This document shows, in pieces, positions 1-7,951 of a stretch of 64,000 nucleotides of DNA (the first letter of the stretch is position 1; the number at the start of each line of letters is the position of its first letter). The notes beneath the pieces are model-generated. The model was not told the DNA's origin. It saw nothing but the letters and a program-made list of their open reading frames with translations, and ran no database searches. The DNA comes from Mycobacterium paraterrae (GTDB lineage: Bacteria > Actinomycetota > Actinomycetes > Mycobacteriales > Mycobacteriaceae), in contig NZ_CP092488.2 of NCBI RefSeq assembly GCF_022430545.2, positions 2,170,001 through 2,234,000 of the forward strand, given 5' to 3'. Position numbers and translations under genes: made by a program.

Positions 1-1
1 C

Positions 2-1645
2 TCGGCAATCGTGGTGACCTTTGTCGCCTCGGTTTTCCAGTCGTCGGCGCACCTGGTGAACGGCCCGACAAGCGCGATTTCGCTGCTGGTGTTCAGCACG
101 CTGGCGTTCATCGACCCGGAGAACCGGACGAGGTTGTTCGAGGCGTTGTTCTTGCTGGGCGTTCTGGTCGGCACCTTCCAGATCCTGATCGCGGTGTTCA
201 AACTCGGTGATCTGACCCGCTACATCTCCGAATCGGTGATCCTCGGCTTCATCTTGTCCGCCGCCGTCCTGATCGCTTTGGGCCAGTTGGGCAATGCGCT
301 GGGCGTCAAGGACCAGGGCAACGGCCGGCAGTCAGTGCTGAAACGGACCTACCTCACGCTGTTCCATGGTGAGGCGTACAACTACCGCGCGCTGATCGTC
401 GCCGTGGCAACCATCGTGCTTGCGGTTGTATTGCGGCGGTTGGTGAAACGCTTTGGCCTGCCCCAAATCGACCTTCTGGCAACGTTGATCTTCGCTGCGC
501 TTATTGCCTATGCGGCCGGCTGGGCGACCGAAGACCACACTGGCAAAACCGCGATCACGCTGACGGCGAAGATTCCGCAGAGCCTGCCGCACGCGCATAT
601 CCCCTCGGTGCAACTCGGCGAGGTCGGTCAACTGGCCCCGGGCGCCTTGGCTATCGCGTTCATCGGTCTGCTCGAAGCGCTCTCGATCGCCAAAGCGATC
701 GCCTACGAGAGTGGACAGAAGATCGACTACAACCGACAGATCCTCGCCGAGGGTCTCGGCAACCTGACCGGCGGCTTCTTCCAGGCTGTGCCCGGCTCGG
801 GCTCGGTGACCCGTTCGCCGATCAACTACCAGGCCGGCGCGGTGACGCGATTTTCCGGGGTGATCGCATCCATCGGTGTGGCGGTCATCGTGCTGCTGTT
901 CGCGCCGCTGCTGCACTACATGCCCCGGGCCGCGCTGGCCGGCCTGCTGCTGATCACCGCCGCCCGCCTGATCGACATCAAGCGGCTCAGCTACGCCATC
1001 AAGGCATCCCGTTACGACGCCGGTCTGGTGTTGATCACGGCGCTCACCGGAATATTCGTCGACCTGGACACGGCAGTGCTGCTCGGCGTCGCGCTGTCGA
1101 TCCTGTTGTTCGTGCCGCGGGCGGCCAAGCTGAAGGCCAGGGAACTCGTGGTAGCGCCCGAGCGGGTCGTCCGCGAGCGAGTGCCGGGAGATCCCGCCGA
1201 TCCGTCGACGCTGATCTACGACTTCGAGGGCGAGCTGTTCTTCGGTGCCGCACCCGAACTCGAGCGCTACCTCGACGACCTCGCGGCGCGGATCAAAAAC
1301 GACGACATCAAATACCTTGTGCTGCGCGTCAAGCGGGTCCGCCACCCGGACGCGGTCGTGATCCAGCGGATCGACAAGTTCGTGCGCGACGAGACCGACC
1401 GCGGCGTCGTGGTGTTGCTGGCCGGCGTGCAAGACGACCTGTGGACGCTGCTTACCAACGTCGGCTTCGACAAGTGGTTCCCGTCTGACCGCGTGTTCCC
1501 CGAGGAGGAGGAGGAGTTCTCGGCGACGCTGAAGGCCGTCCGCTACGCGCACGCCCTGCGGGGGTTCGACGAATCCGGCGACAAGGTGCCGACGGAGGCG
1601 ATCGCCACCAACGGAGACCGCAAGCATTACTACTACTTGGTCTGA
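2..1645 (+). CDS. SulP-family anion transporter, 5' end outside window
   Basis: C-terminal part of a SulP (SLC26-like) inner-membrane anion permease. The reading frame is open to the window edge, so the true start lies upstream. Hydrophobic helices fill roughly the first 380 residues. The stretch SSAHLVNGPTSAISLL fits the conserved sulfate-transporter region, which in this family contributes to substrate binding. From about residue 400 a soluble STAS domain follows (YDFEGELFFGAA then a beta/alpha pattern), as expected for SulP proteins. Substrate (sulfate, bicarbonate or other anion) cannot be read from sequence. It ends 36 bases before the next gene on the same strand. Confidence 0.9.
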   Translation, partial: SAIVVTFVASVFQSSAHLVNGPTSAISLLVFSTLAFIDPENRTRLFEALFLLGVLVGTFQILIAVFKLGDLTRYISESVILGFILSAAVLIALGQLGNALGVKDQGNGRQSVLKRTYLTLFHGEAYNYRALIVAVATIVLAVVLRRLVKRFGLPQIDLLATLIFAALIAYAAGWATEDHTGKTAITLTAKIPQSLPHAHIPSVQLGEVGQLAPGALAIAFIGLLEALSIAKAIAYESGQKIDYNRQILAEGLGNLTGGFFQAVPGSGSVTRSPINYQAGAVTRFSGVIASIGVAVIVLLFAPLLHYMPRAALAGLLLITAARLIDIKRLSYAIKASRYDAGLVLITALTGIFVDLDTAVLLGVALSILLFVPRAAKLKARELVVAPERVVRERVPGDPADPSTLIYDFEGELFFGAAPELERYLDDLAARIKNDDIKYLVLRVKRVRHPDAVVIQRIDKFVRDETDRGVVVLLAGVQDDLWTLLTNVGFDKWFPSDRVFPEEEEEFSATLKAVRYAHALRGFDESGDKVPTEAIATNGDRKHYYYLV

Positions 1646-1681
1646 GACCGGCCCGGCGGTCCGCATAAGTAAACTCGCCCA

Positions 1682-2716
1682 ATGAGTTCCGGCCGACGCT
1701 ATGTGATCGTCGGGGCGGGTGCAATCGGCGGCACTGTCGGCGGAGTGTTGACGCGGGCCGGCGTAGCGACTGTGCTGGTCGCCCGTGGGCCGCACGCCGA
1801 GACGCTGGCGGCCAACGGCCTGACCCTTCGCACACCCGACGGTACGTTCCAGACCCCGGTTGCTGCGGTGTCCGACGCCGCCGAGGTGCGGCTGACTCCT
1901 GACGACGTGCTCGTGTTCACCACCAAGACCCAGCAACTGGACGTGGCGCTGCAACAGTGGGTCGACCAACCGGTCCACGGCCCGGAGGGAGTCCTGGGCA
2001 CCGCCGGCGAGCTGCTGCCGGCGCTGACCGCACTGAACGGCGTTGTGGCCGAGGACAAATCGCTGCGTTATTTCCGGCGGGTGTACGGTGTCTGTGTCTG
2101 GCTGCCCGCCGTGCATTTGACCGCGGGTGAGGTCATTGTCCGGTCGTGGCCGGTCGTCGGCCAGTTTCACGTGGGGCGCTGGCCAGTCGGCCTCAGTTCC
2201 GACTCCGATGACGACGTCCTGCAGGACGTGAACGCGGCATGGACGTCAGCAGGAGTCCGGATCAACGTCGTCGACGACATCGCTCCCTGGAAGTACAACA
2301 AACTGATCAGCAATCTGGGTAACGCGGTGGGGGCGCTGGCTTCGCAAGACGGTGACCTCGGCCGGATCGTAGCTGCGCTGCAGGCCGAAGCGGAAGCGGT
2401 ATTGCGTGACGCGGGAATCGATTTCGTCTCTTTCGAGGTTTCCACCGCGGCGCGGGTCGACGGGCCGACGCCACGGCCGGTGCCCGGTGTGGACACCGGG
2501 GCCGGCAACTCCACGTGGCAATCGCTGAGTCGCAACACCGGCGACGTCGAGACCGACTACTTCAACGGTGAAATCGTCCGGATCGCGCATCAACACGGGA
2601 TCGCCGCCCCGCTGAACAGCACCGTGGCGCGTCTGGCACGCGAAACGGTCCGCACTCACGCTGGGCCAGGCCAGTATTCGGCGGCCCAGCTTGCCGATCT
2701 GCTCGGGTTGAAGTGA
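1682..2716 (+). CDS. ketopantoate reductase family protein (ApbA/PanE-like)
   Basis: Predicted cytosolic NADPH-dependent 2-oxoacid reductase of 344 residues. The N-terminal Rossmann loop GAGAIGG is at residues 11-17. The conserved catalytic lysine region KYNKLISNLGNA sits near residue 205, as in PanE, which reduces 2-dehydropantoate to pantoate for CoA synthesis. The family includes many paralogues of unknown substrate, and nothing nearby belongs to pantothenate synthesis, so the exact substrate is uncertain. ATG start is 36 bases after the SulP stop, so co-transcription is plausible. It converges on the Eis-like gene. Confidence 0.85.
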   Translation: MSSGRRYVIVGAGAIGGTVGGVLTRAGVATVLVARGPHAETLAANGLTLRTPDGTFQTPVAAVSDAAEVRLTPDDVLVFTTKTQQLDVALQQWVDQPVHGPEGVLGTAGELLPALTALNGVVAEDKSLRYFRRVYGVCVWLPAVHLTAGEVIVRSWPVVGQFHVGRWPVGLSSDSDDDVLQDVNAAWTSAGVRINVVDDIAPWKYNKLISNLGNAVGALASQDGDLGRIVAALQAEAEAVLRDAGIDFVSFEVSTAARVDGPTPRPVPGVDTGAGNSTWQSLSRNTGDVETDYFNGEIVRIAHQHGIAAPLNSTVARLARETVRTHAGPGQYSAAQLADLLGLK

Positions 2717-2726
2717 CCGACAACCG

Positions 2727-3944
2727 CTAGAAGAAGAAGCCGGCGTGCGGGGCCGGGTGCGCCGCGAACAGTCGATCGGCGGCCGCCAGTTGGGCCGGGC
2801 CCTCGGCGCGGACCAAGCCGGCGATCGCCAGGCTGTGCCATGTCGCGCCGCCGAGCAAGACCGCGGCGAGTCCCGCCACCCCGACATGCAATTGCGGAGG
2901 CCGGTCGGTAGGTTCGGCACCATCGCCGCTCACCGTCACGGTGAGCGAATTGACCGGCAACAGTGGGTCGTCGACGGCGATGGTGACCGCATCGGCATCC
3001 ACGTATCGCCTTGCAGCCAACGTCTTTTGAACGTCGACGATGCGTAGCCACGTTTCGTCATTGGTGGCGGTCACCTTCGCTGCCCGCCGATCGACCAGCA
3101 GCCACGGCAGCGGGTCGTCGACCGGAAGCATCCAGAACACCACGCGGTCGATCAAGTCGAGCCCGAGAAGAAAGCGCAGCAGACCGAGGTAGGAATCCCG
3201 GTCGGGTGCGAAGAAGTCTTCCACTACGATGGTCCGCTGGTCGCTGACGAACCACGTGTCGATGTCGGTCGGGCGATAGCGGACGAATCCGGTCTCTGAT
3301 CCCGGCGTGCCGTGCACCGCGACGTACCAAGGGCCGGAACCAGATTCGGTGCGCAGCCGGGCGCTCTTCCACCACACGTCGGGCCGGTCGATGGTTCCCG
3401 GCCGTGCCGGCCGGTTGTCGGTGTAGATCCGCGGCAGCGTATCCCAGACGTCGCCGGGTTCCAGAAGTCGGACCTGCTCGCCCGCCGGGATGTTGGGACG
3501 TAGCGCGGCGCGGGCCGTGTGTACCTCGACGGTCCGCGACATGCTCGCCACTCCGTAGCCGTACCGCTCGTAGATGGTCGCTTCGGACGCCCTCAGCGTC
3601 GCGACCGCCTCGCCGCGCGCCGCGAAGTCATGCAATTGGTGACGCATGAGATCGGTGGCGACGCCTCGACGGGTGAACGACGGCAACACTCCGACGTGCG
3701 TTACGGCGGCGTGGCTGACGATGTTGCCGCCCGGCAGGGTGAGGTGGCTGGTTACGGCATCGGCGGTGCCGACCAGTTGCCCGTCGACGAATGCGCCGAT
3801 GGTGCGTCCGGGTTCGAGGAGTTGAGCGATCTGGCCCGCGGCAAGGTCGGCCAGACGGGGGAACCCGATCATGGCGGTGCGGAACACGTTCGCCGCGGCC
3901 ACGAGGTCGTCGTCGCTGACGAGCACGCGGATTTCGGTGGTCAC
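2727..3944 (-). CDS. Eis-family GNAT N-acetyltransferase
   Basis: 405-residue protein with the Eis layout: N-terminal GNAT domain, second GNAT-like domain, C-terminal sterol-carrier-like domain. The acetyl-CoA loop is visible as VGVLPSFTRRGVATDL (residues about 84-99), followed by YERYGYG, which holds the tyrosine proposed as general acid in Eis. Eis acetylates multiple amines of aminoglycosides and of host protein lysines, and uses its C-terminal carboxylate in catalysis. This protein also ends in phenylalanine (GFFF). Length matches Eis (~400). Start is GTG; upstream ATG codons are out of frame. It may be a paralogue rather than the eis orthologue, so no symbol is given. Confidence 0.88.
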   Translation of the reverse strand: MTTEIRVLVSDDDLVAAANVFRTAMIGFPRLADLAAGQIAQLLEPGRTIGAFVDGQLVGTADAVTSHLTLPGGNIVSHAAVTHVGVLPSFTRRGVATDLMRHQLHDFAARGEAVATLRASEATIYERYGYGVASMSRTVEVHTARAALRPNIPAGEQVRLLEPGDVWDTLPRIYTDNRPARPGTIDRPDVWWKSARLRTESGSGPWYVAVHGTPGSETGFVRYRPTDIDTWFVSDQRTIVVEDFFAPDRDSYLGLLRFLLGLDLIDRVVFWMLPVDDPLPWLLVDRRAAKVTATNDETWLRIVDVQKTLAARRYVDADAVTIAVDDPLLPVNSLTVTVSGDGAEPTDRPPQLHVGVAGLAAVLLGGATWHSLAIAGLVRAEGPAQLAAADRLFAAHPAPHAGFFF

Positions 3945-4196
3945 TCCGTCATCATGTCGTGCCGGAGTGGATCAATTGTCGTCGGGCCCCGCTTCCAATC
4001 CCGGTGATTTCAAGACTCATCTGGGCTCCGACTGCTGATATCCCGCGAGGTGAATGCGCACGTCAACCCGGGCCGAGTCGCGTCATGAGAGTTTTGATCA
4101 GGAGAGTTGCCCACGCGCGTGCGGGCTCGCGCCGGAATGAGCGCACCGCCCGTGTTGCTGATTGAGGAATTCGATCCGTAAGAAAGGCGGACGCGG

Positions 4197-5402
4197 ATGG
4201 CAGATTCGTCGACACCCATCCACCTGGCCGTGGCGCTGGATGGTGCCGGTTGGCATCCGGCGGCCTGGCGCGAAATCGATGCTCGGCCGCGCGCGTTGTT
4301 CGACGCGGGCTACTGGGCAGACCTCGTCGCGCAGGCCGAGCGCGGGCTGCTCGACTTCGTCACCTTCGAGGATTCGCTCGGAATGCAGTCGGATGACCCA
4401 CACGCTCCCGACGATCGGACAGATCGCGTGCGCGGACGATTGGATGCCGTGCTCATCGCAGCGCGAATCGCGCCGCGGACCAACGGAATCGGGGTCATTC
4501 CCACTGCGACGGTGACCCATACCGAACCCTTTCATGTGTCCAAGTCGATCGCGACGCTCGACTACGTCAGCAGTGGGCGTGCCGGTGTGCGTGTGCAGAT
4601 ATCGGCACGTCCCGACGTGGCCGACCACTTCGGGCGGCGCCGGTTGCCACGACTGTCGGGCGACGTCAGCGCGAACCCGGAACTGCAGCGACAGATTGAC
4701 GAATACTTCGCGGAGACGGCAGATTTCGTCGAGGTGCTGCGCCGGCTGTGGGACAGCTGGGAAGACGACGCCGAGATTCGTGACGTCGCCACCGGACGTT
4801 TCATCGACCGCGACAAGCTGCACTACATCGATTTCGAAGGCCGGTGGTTTTCGGTCAAGGGACCGTCGATCACCCCGCGTCCGCCGCAGGGCCAGCCGAT
4901 CGTGGCGTCGCTCGGTCACGACACCAACGGTTATCGGCTCATCGCGTCGAAGGCCGACGTCGGATACGTGACGCCGCACGACGCCGCCCAGGCCGCGGAC
5001 ATTGCTGTCGAAGTCGAGGGGCTAAGGCGTGCCGCCGGACGAGAAGGCGATACCGTCCACCTCTTCGGCGACGTGGTGGTGTTCTTGGACGCGGATGCCG
5101 CGTCTGCCCGATCGCGACAGCGCCGGCTCGACGAACTGGCTGGCGCTGAATACCGCAGTGATGCACACATTTTCGTCGGCACACCGGCTGAGTTGGCCGA
5201 TCTGCTGCAGCAATGGCAGGAGGCGGGCCTGACCGGATTCCGGCTGCGACCGGCCTCGCTTCCGCATGACCTGCTCCAGATCACCGACGGGTTGGTGCCG
5301 GAACTGCAACGGCGCGGCCTGTTCCGCGCGGGGTACCAGGCCGACACATTGCGTGGACTGCTGGGCCTGCCCCGGCCCGTCAATCGTTACGCACTCACGT
5401 GA
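4197..5402 (+). CDS. LLM-class flavin-dependent monooxygenase (gene 1 of 3)
   Basis: 401-residue luciferase-like (bacterial luciferase/LLM fold) oxidoreductase. LLM enzymes use reduced FMN or F420 supplied by a partner reductase. Visible features are the N-terminal strand IHLAVALDGAG, the LDFVTFEDSLG segment and the mid-protein segment QPIVASLGHD typical of the TIM-barrel phosphate-binding face. ATG chosen because AAGAAAGG lies about 10 bases upstream. It begins a tight run with the next two LLM genes (24- and 2-base gaps), so the three are probably one operon. The family handles sulfonates, sulfides, chelators and alkanes; the substrate is not determinable here. Confidence 0.85.
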   Translation: MADSSTPIHLAVALDGAGWHPAAWREIDARPRALFDAGYWADLVAQAERGLLDFVTFEDSLGMQSDDPHAPDDRTDRVRGRLDAVLIAARIAPRTNGIGVIPTATVTHTEPFHVSKSIATLDYVSSGRAGVRVQISARPDVADHFGRRRLPRLSGDVSANPELQRQIDEYFAETADFVEVLRRLWDSWEDDAEIRDVATGRFIDRDKLHYIDFEGRWFSVKGPSITPRPPQGQPIVASLGHDTNGYRLIASKADVGYVTPHDAAQAADIAVEVEGLRRAAGREGDTVHLFGDVVVFLDADAASARSRQRRLDELAGAEYRSDAHIFVGTPAELADLLQQWQEAGLTGFRLRPASLPHDLLQITDGLVPELQRRGLFRAGYQADTLRGLLGLPRPVNRYALT

Positions 5403-5426
5403 CCCGTCGATGAAAGATCTACTCCA

Positions 5427-6821
5427 ATGAGCAAGCCCGTCAAGCAAATTCATCTCGCGGCGCACTTCCCCGGTGTGAACAACACGACCGTATGGAGCGA
5501 TCCCGCCGCCGGCAGCCACATCGACTTCAGTTCTTTTTCCCGGTTCGCGCAGACCGCCGAACGCGGCAAATTCGACTTCCTGTTTCTCGCCGAAGGGTTG
5601 CGGCTGCGCGAACAGAACGGCCGTATCTACGACCTCGACGTGGTCGGGCGACCCGACACTTTCACCGTGCTGGCCGCACTGGCAGCGGTGACTGACCGTC
5701 TCGGCCTGACCGGCACGATCAACTCAACCTTCAACGAGCCGTACGAAGTCGCACGCCAATTCGCCTCGCTGGACCATCTTTCGGGCGGCCGTGCGGCGTG
5801 GAACGTCGTGACGTCGTGGGATGCATTCACCGGCGAGAACTTTCGCCGCGGTGGATTCTTGGCCGAAGACCAGCGCTACGAGCGGGCCCGGACGTTCTTG
5901 CGGACCGCGCAGGAGCTGTTCGACTCGTGGCGCGGTGACGAGATTGTGGCCGACAAAGACTCCGGCACCTTTCTGAGCACCCCCCACGCCGGCGAATTCG
6001 AGCACCACGACGATCACTTCGACATCCACGGCCGGTTCAACGTGCCCAGGAGTCCGCAGGGGCGGCCCGTGATCTTCCAGGCGGGCGACTCCGACCAGGG
6101 CAGAGACTTCGCGGCGTCCTCGGCCGATGCCATCTTCTCCCGGCACAGCACCTTGCAAGCCGGACAAGCCTTCTACCAAGACGTCAAAGGCCGTCTGGTG
6201 CGCTACGGCCGCCGCCGCGACGAGCTGCTCATCTTGCCCGCAGCATCGTTCGTCATCGGTGACACCGATGCCGAAGCCGAGGACTTGGCTCACGAAGTAC
6301 GCCTGGCGCAGGTGTCGCCGCAGACGGCGATCAAATTCCTGGAACAGCTGTGGAATCGCGACCTCTCCGATCACGATCCCGATGGCCCACTGCCCAGCAT
6401 CGACCCTCTGGAAGGCGAGAACACCATTTCTCGGGGGCGGGCCAGCGTGCGCATGTTCAAGGATTCGCTCGCGATCGCCAACGAATGGCGAGCCAAGGCG
6501 GAAGCTGAAAACCTGACCACCCGCGAGCTGATCATCGAAGTCCTCGGGCGCCAATCTTTCATTGGGTCAGCGCAGACCATCGCGACGACTATCAACGATT
6601 TCGTACAGGCCGACGCCAGCGACGGCTTCATCCTCGTCCCACACATCACCCCGGGCGGGCTTGACCCGTTCGTCGACCAGGTCGTGCCGTTGCTACAAGA
6701 GCGCGGCGTCTTCCGGGCGGACTACGCGGGCACCACCTTGCGCGACCACCTCGGCCTTGCTCCGGTGCCGACACCGGGCGCGCATCGCGGCTCGGACACC
6801 GCGACCGAGGTGGCGTCGTAG
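5427..6821 (+). CDS. NtaA/SnaA/DszA-type FMN-dependent monooxygenase (gene 2 of 3)
   Basis: 464 residues, the length and pattern of the NtaA/SnaA/DszA branch (nitrilotriacetate, pristinamycin, dibenzothiophene sulfone monooxygenases). Landmarks: HLAAHFPGVNNTTVW at the N terminus, the segment SGGRAAWNVVTSWD near residue 120, and RSPQGRPVIFQAGDSDQG near residue 210. These enzymes need FMNH2 from a separate reductase; none is adjacent. Probably co-expressed with its two LLM neighbours. The substrate is likely a small sulfur- or nitrogen-containing compound, which is inference from family only. Confidence 0.9.
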   Translation: MSKPVKQIHLAAHFPGVNNTTVWSDPAAGSHIDFSSFSRFAQTAERGKFDFLFLAEGLRLREQNGRIYDLDVVGRPDTFTVLAALAAVTDRLGLTGTINSTFNEPYEVARQFASLDHLSGGRAAWNVVTSWDAFTGENFRRGGFLAEDQRYERARTFLRTAQELFDSWRGDEIVADKDSGTFLSTPHAGEFEHHDDHFDIHGRFNVPRSPQGRPVIFQAGDSDQGRDFAASSADAIFSRHSTLQAGQAFYQDVKGRLVRYGRRRDELLILPAASFVIGDTDAEAEDLAHEVRLAQVSPQTAIKFLEQLWNRDLSDHDPDGPLPSIDPLEGENTISRGRASVRMFKDSLAIANEWRAKAEAENLTTRELIIEVLGRQSFIGSAQTIATTINDFVQADASDGFILVPHITPGGLDPFVDQVVPLLQERGVFRADYAGTTLRDHLGLAPVPTPGAHRGSDTATEVAS

Positions 6822-6823
6822 CC

Positions 6824-7951
6824 GTGGCGACGACACACTTAGGGGTTTTGGACCTCGTTCCGATCTCCTCGGGATCCAATGCCACTGCAGCGCTGCACAA
6901 CAGCATCGACCTGGCTCAGCACGCCGAAAGCCTTGGGTACAGCCGCTATTGGTTCGCCGAGCATCATCTCAATCCGGGTGTCGCCGGCACGTCGCCCGCC
7001 GTCGTGCTCGCTTTGACCGCGAGCCACACCTCGACCATCCGGCTCGGCTCGGGAGCCGTGCAGATGGGCCACCGCACCGCGCTGTCGACCGTGGAGGAAT
7101 TCGGGCTGCTCGACGCGCTGTATCCGGGACGGTTCGACCTCGGCTTGGGACGCTCGGGAGGCAAGCCGCGTGAACCGGCGACGACCGCACCGACGTCGCC
7201 TCGGCCGGTGACCAACGGCCACACCGCAAATGGATTGCGGATACCGCCGCGGTTCGACATCCGACCGTTGCTGAGCTCCCCGCGTTTCGGCTTACACAAG
7301 GCGCTGCTGCAGTTACCCGGTGCCGAATCGCAGGACTACACCGAACAAGTCGACGACGTGCTGGCGCTGATCGCCGACAAGTATCAGTCGGCGGACGGTC
7401 TCGAGGCCCACGTCGTGCCTGGAGCGGGCGCCGACCTTCAGGTCTGGATTCTGGGCAGCAGCGGCGGCGAGAGCGCGATCGTGGCCGGCCACAGGGGATT
7501 ACGATTCGCCGCCAATTACCACGTCGCTCCCGCGACCGTTCTCGAGGCCGCTGACGGCTACCGGGCCGCGTTCAGACCGTCGGCCGAACTCGACCGGCCC
7601 TACGTCGCGGTCTCGGCCGACGTCGTGGTGGCGGATGACGAGGCTACTGCCCGTGAACTGGCGACCGGCTATGGGTTATGGGTACGCAGCATCCGGACCG
7701 GTGAAGGCGCCATCCCGTTCCCGACGCCGGCTGAAACGCGGCGGCACCCCTGGAGCGAATCGGATCGGCAGCTGGTGGCTGATCGCGTGGATACTCAATT
7801 CGTCGGAACCGCAAGCAAAGTGGCCGATCAGCTCGAGCGTTTACGCGACGCGACGGAGGCAGACGAGCTCATCATCACCACGATTACCCACGATCACCGC
7901 GATCGGGTGCATTCCTACCGCCTGCTCGCCGACGAGTGGGCACGCCGCTAG
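6824..7951 (+). CDS. LLM-class monooxygenase, MsnO8-like (gene 3 of 3)
   Basis: 375-residue luciferase-like protein starting at GTG two bases after the preceding stop, which signals translational coupling. The segment GYSRYWFAEHHLNPGVAG and the following SGAVQMGHRTALSTVEEFGLL-type region are the hallmark of the MsnO8-like LLM subgroup. The C-terminal TASKVADQLERLRDATEADEL helix pair is also typical. Between residues about 110 and 150 there is a Pro/Thr-rich stretch that may be an insertion. Its stop codon overlaps the convergent qcrB-like gene by four bases. Confidence 0.85.
   Translation: MATTHLGVLDLVPISSGSNATAALHNSIDLAQHAESLGYSRYWFAEHHLNPGVAGTSPAVVLALTASHTSTIRLGSGAVQMGHRTALSTVEEFGLLDALYPGRFDLGLGRSGGKPREPATTAPTSPRPVTNGHTANGLRIPPRFDIRPLLSSPRFGLHKALLQLPGAESQDYTEQVDDVLALIADKYQSADGLEAHVVPGAGADLQVWILGSSGGESAIVAGHRGLRFAANYHVAPATVLEAADGYRAAFRPSAELDRPYVAVSADVVVADDEATARELATGYGLWVRSIRTGEGAIPFPTPAETRRHPWSESDRQLVADRVDTQFVGTASKVADQLERLRDATEADELIITTITHDHRDRVHSYRLLADEWARR

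Noticed and set aside
332..2170. Long minus-strand open frame across the SulP and reductase genes
   Set aside because: Composition is that of an antisense frame in high-GC coding DNA (Arg/Gln/His-rich, no recognisable domain); both plus-strand genes are clearly real.
4086..4166. 26-codon ORF (ATG 4086) upstream of the LLM operon, considered as a sulfur-operon leader peptide
   Set aside because: It lacks the conserved leader-peptide motif I would expect, has no clear ribosome-binding site, and ends 30 bases before the real start.
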